Positions 8,472 through 16,378 of a stretch of DNA of 37,767 nt are shown piece after piece (within the stretch, counting starts at the first letter, position 1; each line of letters begins with the position of its first letter). The notes beneath the pieces were generated by a model. The model saw only the letters and a list, made by a program, of their open reading frames with translations. It made no database searches and was not told the DNA's origin. The translations under genes and the position numbers were made by a program. This stretch comes from an uncultured Fidelibacterota bacterium (lineage in GTDB: Bacteria > Fidelibacterota > Marinisomatia > Marinisomatales > UBA1611): contig CACKSF010000008.1 in assembly GCA_902602795.1 (NCBI GenBank), positions 1 to 37,767 of the forward strand, given 5' to 3'.

Positions 8472-8939
8472 ATGATTAAACATTTACCATTACTGCTATT
8501 CATTGGATTAGCTTGGGGGCAAAATCTAAAATTTGTTAATACCGATAGTCAATCTGTTACCATACTAAATAGTGATTTACTATATTTAAATGGGACTAAA
8601 TATTTTTTAAAGGATGTAAATTTTAAAACAAAAGTAGTCAAGGCAAAAAAGGTATATCGCACCAGCATAGGCCAGATGATTAATTATAACAAATACGTAG
8701 AAATTCCTTTTGACTCTATTCGTTCCTTCAGGTACTTAGAACAACAATTTAACATTATTCCAACCTTAATTGGAGGTGGTCTGGGATTTTATTTTTTGGT
8801 AAATCCAGAAGCTGACACTTTATCTCTTTATTTGGGAACAATTCTTGCTGTTTTCCTTGGTATATTTTTATCATTTATACCACAATATAGTGAAGAGTTA
8901 TTTTTAAATGATGAAGGTTGGTCTATCGTTAATATCTAA
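8472..8939 (+). CDS. Small secreted/membrane protein of unknown function (family with decayed copies nearby)
   Basis: A 155-aa protein. A signal peptide (MIKHLPLLLFIGLAWGQ) is followed by a short beta-rich domain (LKFVNTDSQSVTIL ... YFLKDVNFKTKVVK) and two hydrophobic segments (~96-110 and ~118-135). It ends in DEGWSIVNI. I do not recognise a family. It is paralogous to the pseudogene at 15900-16378. A copy of its signal-peptide coding sequence starts in the bases right after its stop. It is the apparently intact member of a small family that is otherwise decaying here. Confidence 0.78.
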   Translation: MIKHLPLLLFIGLAWGQNLKFVNTDSQSVTILNSDLLYLNGTKYFLKDVNFKTKVVKAKKVYRTSIGQMINYNKYVEIPFDSIRSFRYLEQQFNIIPTLIGGGLGFYFLVNPEADTLSLYLGTILAVFLGIFLSFIPQYSEELFLNDEGWSIVNI

Positions 8940-8988
8940 ACACCCTACATTATTACTATTTATTGGGTTGGCTTGGGAGAAAAATTGA
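8938..8988 (+). pseudogene. Remnant of a tandem copy of the 8472 gene (signal peptide only)
   Basis: Read in frame from 8938, the bases encode KHPTLLLFIGLAWEKN and then TGA. This closely matches KHLPLLLFIGLAWGQN at the start of the preceding gene. The rest of the copy is missing. Its TGA overlaps the ATG of the next gene (TGATG). Confidence 0.75.
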
Positions 8989-9356
8989 TGAAATGGTATA
9001 GGTTTCAAACATATATACTGTGGCCCTCAAGTTTGGTGTTTTATACTTTAACATATTTTATGTCGGGTATAATGATAGATGGTATAATTGTTAACGACAT
9101 ACCTTTTGATACAAACTACATTGATGCAATAGTTAATTATTTGATACCAATTAATATTTTACACAGTTTGCTGCTTACATACCTATTTCATATAAAAAGC
9201 CATTTAAGCCTAAAATTTTTCATCGTATCAAATATAATATTAGGGATTGCCAGTTATTTATTTTTTGGAATTCCTATTGATGTATTATACATCATTCCTT
9301 ATCTAGTTCTTAATTTCATTTATTATAATAAAAGAAAAGAGATTTTTACGAGCTAA
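8988..9356 (+). CDS. Small polytopic membrane protein of unknown function
   Basis: The ORF track starts at a TTG (8973), but that stretch is the remnant signal peptide in another frame. The ATG at 8988, preceded by GGGAGA, gives 122 aa beginning MKWYRFQTYI. There are about four hydrophobic segments (YILWPSSLVFYTLTYF, AIVNYLIPINILHSLLLTYLF, FFIVSNIILGIASYLFF, VLYIIPYLVLNFIYY), so it is an inner-membrane protein. I recognise no family or catalytic motif. Coupling by TGATG to the upstream remnant suggests it was fused to or followed that copy. Confidence 0.68.
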   Translation: MKWYRFQTYILWPSSLVFYTLTYFMSGIMIDGIIVNDIPFDTNYIDAIVNYLIPINILHSLLLTYLFHIKSHLSLKFFIVSNIILGIASYLFFGIPIDVLYIIPYLVLNFIYYNKRKEIFTS

Positions 9357-9481
9357 TTAATAATTGCAATGATAATCCTTAAATAATAAACACCTCATAT
9401 TTTTTACAAATACATCCCTATCTATATAAAGTCCAAACAAAGTCAATTCGCTATGAGAGTGTGTTTATTGTAGGTTAAGCT

Positions 9482-9534
9482 GATACGTATAGTATAATGT
9501 CATTCTGTCCTTTTAATACTTTAAAGGACAAGTT
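9482..9534 (+). repeat. Dispersed repeat B, partial copy, with hairpin
   Basis: GATACGTATAGTATAATGTC...TTCTGTCC matches the beginning of the longer repeats at 10520 and 14990. TGTCCTTT-taatactt(t)-AAAGGACA (9510-9534) forms an 8-bp hairpin. About 16 nt later CACATTAGTGAGGTTTTTTG looks like a degenerate terminator of the CCCCAC-NTTC-GTGGGG family. Confidence 0.65.
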
Positions 9535-9595
9535 TCCTTACACACATTAGTGAGGTTTTTTGTTTTAAGGGGTGCATTACACTCCCCATATTAAC

Positions 9596-9901
9596 CTAGA
9601 GCACAAAGTCATCTATCTCTGTAGCAAGTAAAGGAGCATAATGACGCTCCATTGTGATAACAGATGAATGCCCAAGTAACTTGCTCACTTCATAGATGGG
9701 TCTGCCTTGTTTGATTAGATTATAACCAAAGGTTCTCCCAAGGTCGTGGAAACTAATATCAGGGATACCAAGCCTTCTAGCTTCTTTTTTGAACTTGTGT
9801 GTTATTAAGTCTTTGCTATAGACCCAGAGTTCATCAAGTCCCCTTAATATCTCCTGAGCTTGGTTATTCAGCTTGATTAATCTCTTACCACTTTTATGTG
9901 A
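9596..9901 (-). pseudogene. Tyrosine recombinase (integrase) C-terminal fragment 1
   Basis: A 101-codon open frame with no usable start; an in-frame TAA lies just upstream. It encodes KSGKRLIKLN (the catalytic lysine hairpin region), then FHDLGRTFGYNLI, SKLLGHSSV and MERHYAPLL, ending DDFVL. The motifs match the second half of a phage-type integrase catalytic domain. The HxLR arginine position is Gly (HDLG), while LGH and the tyrosine (HY) remain. The SAM-like core-binding half is missing. It lies ~115 bp before the duplicated tRNA-Asp 3' end at 10015, the usual layout of an integrase next to its attachment site. A second, differently damaged copy is at 17640. Confidence 0.88.
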
Positions 9902-10014
9902 TTAGGGAATATGTTTTCCATCGATATAGAGCGTATTTCACCGCTTTAGCACCAGTCTAGTAAGTGAATCTGACAAACAGATTGAAGAGATTATCCCTTA
10001 TTTTATCAAGGAGA

Positions 10015-10157
10015 GTCGCGAGTTCGAGTTTCGTCAGTCCCGCTCTAAGAAGTAATACCAAACCTCACTCAATAAAACCCTCGCTTAACCGCGGGGGTTT
10101 TTTGTGTCAAGTCTATTCATATCTATCCATTATATATTAAAATGGGGACACAAATCT
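10015..10157 (+). repeat. tRNA-Asp 3'-end / downstream module, copy 3 (att scar)
   Basis: GTCGCGAGTTCGAGTTTCGT and CAGTCCCGCTCT (10015-10046) are the T-arm and 3' acceptor strand of tRNA-Asp with a few transitions. GCTCTAAGAAGTAATACCAAAC, a terminator, and GGGGACACAAA follow as at the tRNA itself. The 5' half of the tRNA is absent, so this is a displaced attachment-site copy, not a gene. Confidence 0.85.
10078..10103 (+). terminator. Terminator inside att-like module copy 3
   Basis: CCCTCGC-ttaacc-GCGGGGG is followed by T6, homologous to the terminator behind the intact tRNA-Asp. Confidence 0.8.
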
Positions 10158-10239
10158 GTGGGACACTCCCCTATGAGCGTATGGGATTAAAAGTACATAT
10201 GTACATCTCTATCCCGCAAAGAACGAATCAAAACAAAAT

Positions 10240-10340
10240 CCATTAACTCAACGTAATTCCTAACTCTCAACCCAAAAATGAAGGGGGGTGGGGTGCGTAT
10301 GTAAGAGGCACACACATTGTACAACAATTTTTTCAATGTG
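10240..10340. repeat. Dispersed repeat C, copy 2
   Basis: CCATTAACTCAACGTAATTC ... GGGGGGTGGGGTGCG ... CACACACATTGTAC..CAATTTTTT matches 250-350. Together with the tRNA tail this extends the homology between the two loci to about 330 bp. Confidence 0.75.
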
Positions 10341-10519
10341 TTTTGAATCACTTCTATTTATATGAATAAGTAGTAAAATTTGAAAAGCGAAGTTTAAAAT
10401 GGAATTATTAGTTGTTATTTCAGTTTGTGCAATCATAGTTATGTTCTCTTAAGCACTCTTGTGGGCTATGAGGATTTTTATATATACTTATGTAAGTCTG
10501 CAAGTGAGTTTAAGATGAT

Positions 10520-10770
10520 ACTTCCTATATAATGTCCTTCTGTCCTTTTAACACTTGAGAGACAAACGGACAACAAATGCACCCTTATACCACTTTCTAA
10601 AATTAGAAGGTGTAGTATTATATATGGTAGATAACAATCTCGGATAAAAATAATTTAATTCAACTGTTTAATTTTTGTTTATAAATGTTTAATTTTGTTG
10701 AATTTTATTTTATGAAAGATAAATTGTCAGATTTGATTGAAAATATACTTTACTACATTAGTCCAGCTGT
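10520..10770 (+). repeat. Dispersed repeat B, full copy 1
   Basis: About 240 bp with clear similarity to 14990-15235: TATATAATGTCCTTCTGTCC ... GGACAACAAATGC ... ATAATTTAATTCA ... GAAAATATACTTTACTRCATTA. It lies ~170 bp before a small membrane gene, as does the other copy (~30 bp). No coding function is evident. The 10341-10519 stretch before it holds only a 17-codon hydrophobic ORF (10399-10452) that I do not call. Confidence 0.75.
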
Positions 10771-10897
10771 ACTTTTATAACCAACTTTGAAAAAACATTT
10801 AGAAAGAGTACCTAAAATAGTGTTGCCTATTTTTTATGTATTAGAGGTCCTTCACTTACCTGGATTTTGGGTAATGGAAATTTTGTATGAAGATTAA
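10712..10897 (+). pseudogene. Possible decayed small ORF interrupted by TAA
   Basis: From ATG 10712 the frame reads MKDKLSDLIENILYYISPAVLL, TAA, then PTLKKHLERVPKIVLPIFY and on to WVMEILYED before a final stop, 62 codons with one internal stop. The first third overlaps repeat B, where the sister copy is not open, so this may be chance. Confidence 0.25.
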
Positions 10898-10942
10898 GCA
10901 CTCTCTATCCTTACTGGAAAAAAATAAAAAAGGAAAAATAGA

Positions 10943-11380
10943 ATGGATAATAAAATAATAGGGTCTCTATTAGTTTATCTCTCATTATTAGGGACCATAA
11001 CCTATGCACTTTTTTTTGAAGGTTTACCAGGTAAATATAGCCTATTCTTAAGCTGGCCATCCTTTCTTGTAGTTTTTGGAGGGGGTACAGGTATCATATT
11101 GATGAGAAAGCATACTTATCAAGATAATCAATTAGGTAAATACTTAAAAAGAGAATTTATTCTTGCTGGTTGGATCGGATTTATGATAGGGCTTGTCCTG
11201 TTGTTTGCAGGTTTTAGTGACGAAGCATGGATGTTTACATCTTTTCAAAAAATTGTTCATTTTGGTTCCCCTGCTGTTGTCCCAGTTTGTTATGGATATG
11301 TTGGAGGTGCCATGGTTGAAGCCCTCTTTACTAAAGGCAGTGCACCAGTATTATCAAGAACATCAGAGGAAGAGGAATAA
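10943..11380 (+). CDS. Four-TM membrane protein, first of two tandem paralogues
   Basis: A 145-aa protein with four hydrophobic segments (~7-25, 33-52, 70-90, 108-126) and an acidic tail (SRTSEEEE). SWPSFLVVFGGGTGIILMRKH loosely recalls the first half of MotA/TolQ-type channel subunits, but it is too short and lacks the rest, so no function is assigned. The next gene is a clear paralogue: both share the pattern KH..(K/Q)DN(E/Q)LGK.L(R/K)(K/R)....GWI. The gap to that gene is 3 nt and the acyltransferase follows, so the three are probably cotranscribed and may form a membrane complex. The ATG follows AAAAAGGAAAAATAGA. Confidence 0.82.
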   Translation: MDNKIIGSLLVYLSLLGTITYALFFEGLPGKYSLFLSWPSFLVVFGGGTGIILMRKHTYQDNQLGKYLKREFILAGWIGFMIGLVLLFAGFSDEAWMFTSFQKIVHFGSPAVVPVCYGYVGGAMVEALFTKGSAPVLSRTSEEEE

Positions 11381-11383
11381 TCC

Positions 11384-11830
11384 ATGCAAATTAAAATTTT
11401 AAGAGGTACATCACTTTATATAACCACCGATAGGATGATTGGATATGTGGTAATGACCATTTCGTTGAACGGAGCAATCTACCATGCATTATTTGTCGAT
11501 GGTGCAGCCGGAGGATTTGGAAGTTTTCTTCATTGGCCAACAACCTTCTCTGTCTTGGTAATCGGTCTATCTATGACCTACATGAAAAAACATGCGCTAA
11601 AGGATAATGAATTGGGAAAAATGTTAAGAAAGGACATGGTCCTCTCAGGTTGGATATTGTTCATGCTAAACGCAGTACTCATTGGAGGTGGAATGTATAG
11701 TGAGGATAACAAAGAGCTGGCGAATATGGGGCCAGCACTCATACGATTAGTTCTCTGCGTACAGTATGGATACGTAGCCGGAATTATTTTTGAGACCTTT
11801 TACACAAGGGATGTTAGAAAAGAATCATGA
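11384..11830 (+). CDS. Four-TM membrane protein, second tandem paralogue
   Basis: A 148-aa paralogue of the preceding gene with four hydrophobic segments and the conserved cytoplasmic loop KKHALKDNELGKMLRKDM. The ATG at 11384 is 3 nt after the previous stop and preceded by GAGGAAGAGGAATAA, which overlaps the end of the upstream gene and implies coupling. It has a longer polar N-terminus (MQIKILRGTSLYITTDR) than its partner. Function unknown. Position suggests it acts with the upstream paralogue and perhaps the acyltransferase 73 nt downstream. Confidence 0.82.
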   Translation: MQIKILRGTSLYITTDRMIGYVVMTISLNGAIYHALFVDGAAGGFGSFLHWPTTFSVLVIGLSMTYMKKHALKDNELGKMLRKDMVLSGWILFMLNAVLIGGGMYSEDNKELANMGPALIRLVLCVQYGYVAGIIFETFYTRDVRKES

Positions 11831-11903
11831 TTCAAGTTTTTATAATTATGAAAAAGATTATCTTTAAAACCTCCTTAAATAATCACTCTTGAGTTAATAT
11901 ATC

Positions 11904-13595
11904 ATGGAATCTCAAAGAATACACTCTCTTGATGCTATGCGTGCAATTCTAATGCTCCTAGGTGTTTACTTTCACCTTTCATTAGCCTATGTAACCTTTG
12001 GTGATGGTAGCGAGGGGTGGGTAAAAGATCAAAGTTCTACTAGTCCCTTTTTTGATTTTGTATTTGGCGCATTACATTATTTTAGGATGCATGGATTTTT
12101 TATGATAGCAGGATTTTTTGGATCTCTTCTTTATCATAAGAAAGGTGCAAAAAGAATGATGACCAACAGAGTCAAAAGAATTCTACTTCCACTGCTTGTA
12201 ATGATAGCCCCTATAAAACTATTGATTACCTATTTCAGGAATTTTTCATTTCAAAGAAATGAAGGATTTTCTATCTGGGAGTCTTTATTACGAGGTTTTA
12301 GCATTTTTGAATTACCTGACCGTTGGGAACTTCTTCCTTTTGACACGGCTCATTTATGGTTTTTGAATTATCTTTTCTTCATGTCACTGTTAGCCTATCT
12401 TTTAAAATCACTAGTTTCTAAGTATTCTAGATTCCACGCCATCGATGATGGAATCTTTTTTTCAAATGTTCTTAGAAAAATAACGTCAAAGCTATTTTTA
12501 AAACCCTGGATTGGTACACTTCTTTTTTCCTTAAGCTATGGTTTAGTTATGATGCTTTTGAAAAGAGCTGATGCACAGTTTGGAGCACCCTTTTGGTCCT
12601 GGTACTGGTTCACAGATTTGAATGGTATTAAAACTTTTGTTGCCTTTGGATTTTTCTACTTTCTAGGTTGGCATATGTATCACTACAAAAACCTCATAAG
12701 CCAAGTCGGTTTAAAAAAACAACTAAGTATCTTGCTAGTGTATACTATCTCAATATGGGGGCTCACTTATGGGGTTTTCAGTTTATTTCCTTATAGTATT
12801 TATCCGCAAATCCAATACGGATTAGGTGAGACAAATGATGTTACACTAACTGTTGATATGTCAACGTTTGATTTTGAAAAATTTTACGAAGATGGTAATG
12901 AACTTCGAGGGGTATTTGTAAATGGCAATTTTAGTGAATGGTGCGGGGAATGTGATAAAGCGATTATGGAAGATATTGGGGAAGGTATCTATACAAAAAA
13001 ATTACAGATGTACAACGGTGACCATAAATTCATATTTTCTATAAATGGATGGGACGGTGCTAATAGGGATAAAGATAATGATTACGAAGAATGGATTTCT
13101 CCTGGGAAAGAGGGGCTGGATTGCAAACCTTTACCAGAGTTTAAAGAATACACAATTCAAGTCTTTAAGGAGGATATTATACTGGATACCATATGCTGGA
13201 AAGAGTGTACGGACTGCGAAGGCAATATCACCAATTTAACTTCAGCTGGTATGAAAGAACCTCTTGGGGAAAGCCCATATAATTTACTTTATTTATTCCT
13301 ATGGAATTTTGGTGTTCCGATGTATATAATGCTGGCGATGGCTATCTGCATAAGGTTTTTTAGGAAACAGTCAAAGAAAATGAGATATATCAGTGATGCT
13401 TCTTACTGGGTCTATATTATCCATCTACCGGCAACTCACTTTGCTCCTGGTCTATTTCATGGAGTCGCAATAAATGTATTTTTAAAATTTATTATTTCCT
13501 CCATTTTAGTTACCATCATTTGTTTTGGAAGTTATCACATTTTTGTCAGGAATACGTTCATTGGAAAGTTCTTAAATGGACGAAAATATGATTAA
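11904..13595 (+). CDS. Acyltransferase-3 family (OpgC/MdoC-like) with inserted glycan-binding-like domain
   Basis: A 563-aa protein. The N-terminus RIHSLDAMRAILMLLGVYFH has the acyltransferase-3 signature with the expected histidine (H24). HGFFMIAGFFGSLL and RVKRILLPLL follow as in OpgC/MdoC succinyltransferase-like proteins. Between the late TM segments, residues ~308-440 form a soluble insert: VTLTVDMSTFDF, GVFVNGNFSEWCGECDKAIM, GDHKFIFSINGWD, ILDTICWKECTDCEG. This pattern resembles CBM48/CBM20-like beta-sandwich domains in secreted FCB proteins. TM helices then resume (LLYLFLWNFGVPMYIML to the end). I infer transfer of an acyl group to a cell-surface glycan held by the insert, which would be extracytoplasmic. 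Substrate unknown. Confidence 0.85.
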   Translation: MESQRIHSLDAMRAILMLLGVYFHLSLAYVTFGDGSEGWVKDQSSTSPFFDFVFGALHYFRMHGFFMIAGFFGSLLYHKKGAKRMMTNRVKRILLPLLVMIAPIKLLITYFRNFSFQRNEGFSIWESLLRGFSIFELPDRWELLPFDTAHLWFLNYLFFMSLLAYLLKSLVSKYSRFHAIDDGIFFSNVLRKITSKLFLKPWIGTLLFSLSYGLVMMLLKRADAQFGAPFWSWYWFTDLNGIKTFVAFGFFYFLGWHMYHYKNLISQVGLKKQLSILLVYTISIWGLTYGVFSLFPYSIYPQIQYGLGETNDVTLTVDMSTFDFEKFYEDGNELRGVFVNGNFSEWCGECDKAIMEDIGEGIYTKKLQMYNGDHKFIFSINGWDGANRDKDNDYEEWISPGKEGLDCKPLPEFKEYTIQVFKEDIILDTICWKECTDCEGNITNLTSAGMKEPLGESPYNLLYLFLWNFGVPMYIMLAMAICIRFFRKQSKKMRYISDASYWVYIIHLPATHFAPGLFHGVAINVFLKFIISSILVTIICFGSYHIFVRNTFIGKFLNGRKYD

Positions 13596-13601
13596 ACAGG
13601 G

Positions 13602-13763
13602 ATTCGTATTGCTCTACTAAAGGATTTAAGAAAATATGAAGAAAGATTCCCAAAAGAAATAATAAGCTACTGTAGGAAAAGATGCGATTGAAATTTTGTA
13701 GATGATCCAAATCAAGAAGGTATAAGAATTGGAATGAAAGATTTATCTAAATCAATTAATTAA
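13602..13763 (+). pseudogene. Small ORF remnant with internal TGA
   Basis: The frame reads IRIALLKDLRKYEERF...CRKRCD, TGA (13689), then NFVDDPNQEGIRIGMKDLSKSIN and TAA. Both halves are charged and protein-like and in one frame. There is no start codon. It follows the acyltransferase stop by 6 nt. Family not recognised. Confidence 0.4.
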
Positions 13764-13904
13764 TACTTTATTTTTACACCTACACATCCCTCATTATAAA
13801 CCAAAACAAAGTCCTACAAAATCCGTTAGTTTTAAAATAGCCCCAAACACTAATCTAATTTTTATGGATATATGCACGGAGGATTTAGTATATAGATAGC
13901 TTCT

Positions 13905-13985
13905 AAATAAAGTACGGGTGTAATACTTGTTTGTAATACTTTTGCCCTTTGTAGATGAATTTTTTGTTTATCGGGTGATGAATAA
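13905..13985 (+). repeat. Dispersed intergenic repeat A, copy 3
   Basis: AAATAAAGTACGGGTGTAAT ... TTTGTAATACTTTTGCCCTTTGTAGATG ... TTTTTTGTTTATCGGGTGATGA. The upstream 13764-13904 stretch holds no gene but shares CACATCCCT..TATAAA..CCAAACAAAGTC with 9410-9450. Confidence 0.8.
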
Positions 13986-14030
13986 TATAAGCCTAAACAC
14001 ATAGTAATACTATTTTTTGTAATTTAAAGT

Positions 14031-14320
14031 ATGGGGAAAAAATAAAATTTGACTTTCAAGTAAATCAGAATATTTATTACAAAGCTGGAATCATTTTTAT
14101 CCTAATTGCTCTATTTATTAACTTATTAACAAAGTTCGAAATTATTCCATTAGATTGGAAACAGTTACGGCTCTTCCCAATTTCTATTGGCATACCATTT
14201 TATTTTTATGGGGTTTATGCTCATTACAAAAACACAAAAGATTTATCTTTTCTAAAACAAACATTTATGGGGTTATTGATAGGATTTACAATTTTAGGAG
14301 TAGTTTATATAACAAAATAA
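14031..14320 (+). pseudogene. Three-TM small protein with a frameshift in an A-tract after the start codon
   Basis: ATG GGG AAA AAA TAA stops at once, but one extra A in the A6 tract would join the ATG to a long open frame (KFDFQVNQNIYYKAGIIFIL ... GLLIGFTILGVVYITK). That frame encodes ~95 aa with three hydrophobic segments and has no other ATG near its start. The 61-aa ORF in the track (14155) is a shadow of it. It is a recent pseudogene, a phase-variable or slippage start, or a sequencing error. A terminator follows. Confidence 0.6.
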
Positions 14321-14343
14321 TTTTAACCTTTTCACAATAAAAA

Positions 14344-14367
14344 GCCCCACATTCGTGAGGTTTTTTT
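14344..14367 (+). terminator. Terminator of the CCCCAC-ATTC-GTGAGG family
   Basis: A hairpin with one mismatch is followed by T7, then the conserved tail GTTTGTGGGATCATGGTT. It closes the preceding small gene. Confidence 0.75.
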
Positions 14368-14488
14368 GTTTGTGGGATCATGGTTGCCTGACAATTTTAT
14401 ATTATATAAAACTAAAAGATAACTATGTCATATAATAAATTTTATATAATTTTTTTTAATTTATATTTAATCTAAACTTTTACACTCC

Positions 14489-14638
14489 ATGATACATATG
14501 AAAACATTTCTTTTAAAAATTATAGGCAAACTAAAGAAATCCCATAACGAACAAAAAAAAGAATGGGGTACTTATGGAATGTTAGGTTTGATATTTATGG
14601 TGCTTCTTAATATATTTTATATTCCTTCCGATGAGTAA
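14489..14638 (+). CDS. Small single-TM protein (49 aa), too short for the ORF track
   Basis: ATG 14489 (or the in-frame ATG 14498) encodes a basic N-terminus (MKTFLLKIIGKLKKSHNEQKK) followed by one hydrophobic helix (GMLGLIFMVLLNIFYI) and SDE. Its charge pattern is that of a real single-pass membrane peptide. No family or ribosome-binding site is recognised. Confidence 0.45.
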   Translation: MIHMKTFLLKIIGKLKKSHNEQKKEWGTYGMLGLIFMVLLNIFYIPSDE

Positions 14639-14729
14639 TTAATTCCTATGGTTCTTAATGATTTAAATGTTTACCTCTACATTGTTTCAGCTTTCATTTT
14701 TTTATTATTTATATATAAGTATGATTAAA

Positions 14730-14882
14730 ATGAAAAAATACCTCACATTATTAATATTTATCTTTTTAGCTTTTTGGAGTTGTGCTTTAACCAGTGATGA
14801 TGCATTATGGCAACAAGAAAATTTTATAAAAAATCATACTACTTGGGAAGGTCATCCACTTAATTTTGAAAAACGAAAGTAA
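14730..14882 (+). CDS. Small lipoprotein
   Basis: The track ORF starts at 14667, but the ATG at 14730 gives a clean lipoprotein signal: MKKYLTLLIFIFLAFWSCAL, with the lipobox cysteine at 18. The mature part is only ~33 aa (ALTSDDALWQQENFIKNH ... NFEKRK). An in-frame ATG at 14721 is an alternative. Function unknown. The WQQENFIKNHTTWEGHP stretch has no match I know. Confidence 0.6.
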   Translation: MKKYLTLLIFIFLAFWSCALTSDDALWQQENFIKNHTTWEGHPLNFEKRK

Positions 14883-14989
14883 GAACTGAATGCTCTTGAA
14901 ATACTTAAAAAAAATTAATAAGGAAAATAAAATTAACGCAAAACTAAATTCAATTATTTTAAACCAAAGAAAACAATAATTGTTTAATC

Positions 14990-15235
14990 TAATACGTCCA
15001 GTATATTGTCCTTCTTTGCTTTTAAGACTTGAAGGGACAAAAGGACAACAAATGCCCCCTACACCTCCTTGTTAGGTAGAAAGGCAGTATTATATCTTGT
15101 AAATAACCTTCTCACATTAAAATAATTTAATTCAGGGGTTTATTATTTGTCTAAAATTGTTTAGTTTTGTTTAATTTTATTTTAGAAAAAATAAATTTTA
15201 TTATTTAAGTGAAAATATACTTTACTGCATTAACC
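14990..15235 (+). repeat. Dispersed repeat B, full copy 2
   Basis: Homologous over its length to 10520-10770. It contains TTGTCCTT ... AAGGACAA as 8-nt inverted arms, ACAACAAATGCCCCCTACACC, an AT-rich centre, and GAAAATATACTTTACTGCATTAA. It ends ~28 nt before the next gene. The 14883-14989 stretch before it holds no gene. Confidence 0.75.
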
Positions 15236-15262
15236 ACCCTAAGCCTTTAGCTCTCGCAATCT

Positions 15263-15505
15263 ATGGATAGGAGTTATATTGAATCTGAAAAAAGAGCAAC
15301 AAAGATTGGACTATGGTTCTTGTTTTTCAATTTTTTAATAGTTTTTATTTGGTTACTTTATGAGTTATATAAATCATTTAATAGCGAGCCTGATTATAGA
15401 TGGGAATTTTCTTTTAATTTTATAGGTATACCTTTTGCGTTAATATTTGTAGGTTTATTTCTATTTACAGTCACCCGAGCACTTATTAAGGAAATTTATT
15501 CATAA
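15263..15505 (+). CDS. Small two-TM membrane protein
   Basis: An 80-aa protein with a charged N-terminus (MDRSYIESEKRATKIG) and two hydrophobic helices (LWFLFFNFLIVFIWLLYELY and FNFIGIPFALIFVGLFLFTV). It ends in basic RALIKEIYS. No family recognised. It sits directly after repeat B. Confidence 0.6.
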   Translation: MDRSYIESEKRATKIGLWFLFFNFLIVFIWLLYELYKSFNSEPDYRWEFSFNFIGIPFALIFVGLFLFTVTRALIKEIYS

Positions 15506-15615
15506 TTATTAGGTATCGGGCTTCTTACTTTGATTGTTTTTAAAAAATATTTAGTACAAATCCATTCTCATATTTATCGGGTTTCTTGTTTTAGGGATGG
15601 CTATTACATCTTTTT

Positions 15616-15804
15616 ATGAATAATATTTTAAAATATGTTTTAGACACTGGATTAATTGCTCCTATAGCATTGATAACAATGACTTTAGTTTATTATTTTG
15701 ATTTGGATAGCTTACTATTACCTATTCAAGTAGTTGGTATGTGCGGAATGCTATTCAACCTTTATTGGCTTGTTTATATAAAAAAGAAAAAGAATGGACA
15801 ATAA
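15616..15804 (+). CDS. Small two-TM membrane protein
   Basis: A 62-aa protein with two hydrophobic segments (TGLIAPIALITMTLVYYF and LLLPIQVVGMCGMLFNLYWLVYI) and a lysine-rich end (KKKKNGQ), giving an inside C-terminus by the positive-inside rule. A 20-codon ORF (MDNKKKKDLIILLFSLIIGF) overlaps its end at 15795 and may be a truncated follower. No family recognised. Confidence 0.55.
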   Translation: MNNILKYVLDTGLIAPIALITMTLVYYFDLDSLLLPIQVVGMCGMLFNLYWLVYIKKKKNGQ

Positions 15805-15899
15805 AAAAAAGAAAGATTTGATAATACTTTTATTTTCATTAATAATCGGATTTTGAATCAGAGCGTTAATAGTTGATTTACTTATTTAAAAAAGAATCA

Positions 15900-16378
15900 C
15901 TGATTAAACACCTTAAATTTTTGCTAATTATTGGGTTAGTTTTGGGGCAAAGTCTAAAATTCGTTAATACTGATGGACAATCTATTACTTTTAAAAAAGC
16001 AGAGTCATCGTTCAATCCCCACAGTACTTTTAATTTAAACGGGACTAGATATTTTTTAAAAAATACAAACTTTAAAACAAAAGTAGTTAAGGAAAAAAAG
16101 GTATACCGATCTGGCATAAGCCAATTAATTAATTATAACAAATTCTCTTTGATTCTATTCGTTCCTTCAGGTACTTAAAACGAAGTTTTAGTATCATTCC
16201 AATGTTTATTGGTGGAGCTGTAGGATAGTATTTTGTAGCGAATCCAAATGCTGATACTCTATCTTTTGCTTTTTGAAGTATTCCTGCTTTCGCATTTAGT
16301 TTTAGTTTGTCATTTCTGTAGAAGTTTAGTGAGAAATTAATTGTGGGTAATGTTGGATGGACTATCAAAACTGAATAA
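15900..16378 (+). pseudogene. Decayed paralogue of the 8472-8939 gene
   Basis: Alignment to the 155-aa protein is clear: IKHLKFLLIIGLVLGQSLKF at the start, then YFLKNTNFKTKVVKEKKVYR, then after a ~10-nt deletion in another frame FDSIRSFRYLKRSFSIIP, ANPNADTLSF and GNVGWTIKTE. The start codon is CTG where the intact copy has ATG. There is one frameshift and three in-frame stops (TAG, TGA, TAG). The 101-aa track ORF (15873) is the first fragment only. Confidence 0.9.
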
